DNA of 20,647 nt, from positions 1 through 20,647 of the forward strand of contig JABVXU010000783.1 of NCBI GenBank assembly GCA_013365365.1. The letters run 5' to 3'. Numbering within the stretch: position 1 is the first letter of the stretch; every line of letters begins with the position of its first letter. Source of the DNA: Cruorifilaria tuberocauda. Taxonomy: Eukaryota; Nematoda; Chromadorea; Rhabditida; Onchocercidae. The notes beneath the pieces were generated by a model. That model was not told the DNA's origin. It saw only the letters and a program-made list of their open reading frames with translations, and did no database searches. The translations under genes were made by a program, and so were the position numbers. Shown here in pieces: positions 20,540 to 20,647 of this stretch.

Positions 20540-20647
20540 AGTTGCTGATCATTAATTAATAATTAATAATAATTAGTATTATAGCAGTATATTGATATAT
20601 TAGTATAATAATAGTATATCAGCATATCGATATATTATTATATCAGT
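20540..20647. repeat. TA-rich self-complementary tract at the window edge
   Basis: Repeated units of the kind ATTAATAATTAATA and AGTATATCAGCATATCGATATATTA, many of them self-complementary. It continues past the end of the window, so its full extent is unknown. Confidence 0.5.

Overview
The window looks like nuclear DNA of a nematode, most likely a clade III / filarial-type worm. It is strongly AT-rich and has spliced genes with introns of about 135-425 bp. Acceptors are short and T-rich (TTTACAG, TTTTCAG, TTTTAAG), intergenic and intronic DNA is long, and there are many GA/CT microsatellites. No bacterial operons, rRNA, tRNA, CRISPR array or intact transposon were recognised. The organism call is an inference from composition, splice-site style and the receptor family.

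Region 1 (about 1-2016, minus strand): the 3' part of an unrecognised protein-coding gene. A minus-strand AATAAA lies at 52-57, and elevated-GC exon candidates that join in phase lie at 1933-2016, 1615-1719, 1264-1311 and a terminal exon starting at about 377. The last exon is unusual because more than one reading frame stays open. Region 2020-3998 is AT-rich and probably holds the rest of that gene's 5' side and the upstream region of the next gene, which is transcribed in the opposite direction.

Region 2 (4021-7595, plus strand) is the secure gene. Ten exons join in frame into a complete 467-residue nicotinic acetylcholine receptor subunit with a signal peptide, Cys-loop, vicinal cysteines (alpha type), M1-M4 and a short cytoplasmic loop. 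A poly(A) signal lies at 7626-7631. Its introns contain a near-perfect heat-shock-element palindrome and a small inverted-repeat element.

Region 3 (7632-13765) is about 6 kb of AT-rich DNA with no confident gene. It may be intergenic or part of a long intron.

Region 4 (13766-20647, plus strand) holds two internal exons of an unrecognised gene (13766-13884, Asn/Ser-rich; 20294-20433, acidic/Ser-rich) separated by a 6.4 kb interval. That interval contains a cluster of TGCATG motifs (the FOX-1/RBFOX RNA-binding site), two phase-compatible candidate cassette exons, degenerate tandem repeats and GA/CT microsatellites. Together these suggest a regulated alternative-splicing locus. This is an inference to be tested with RNA data.
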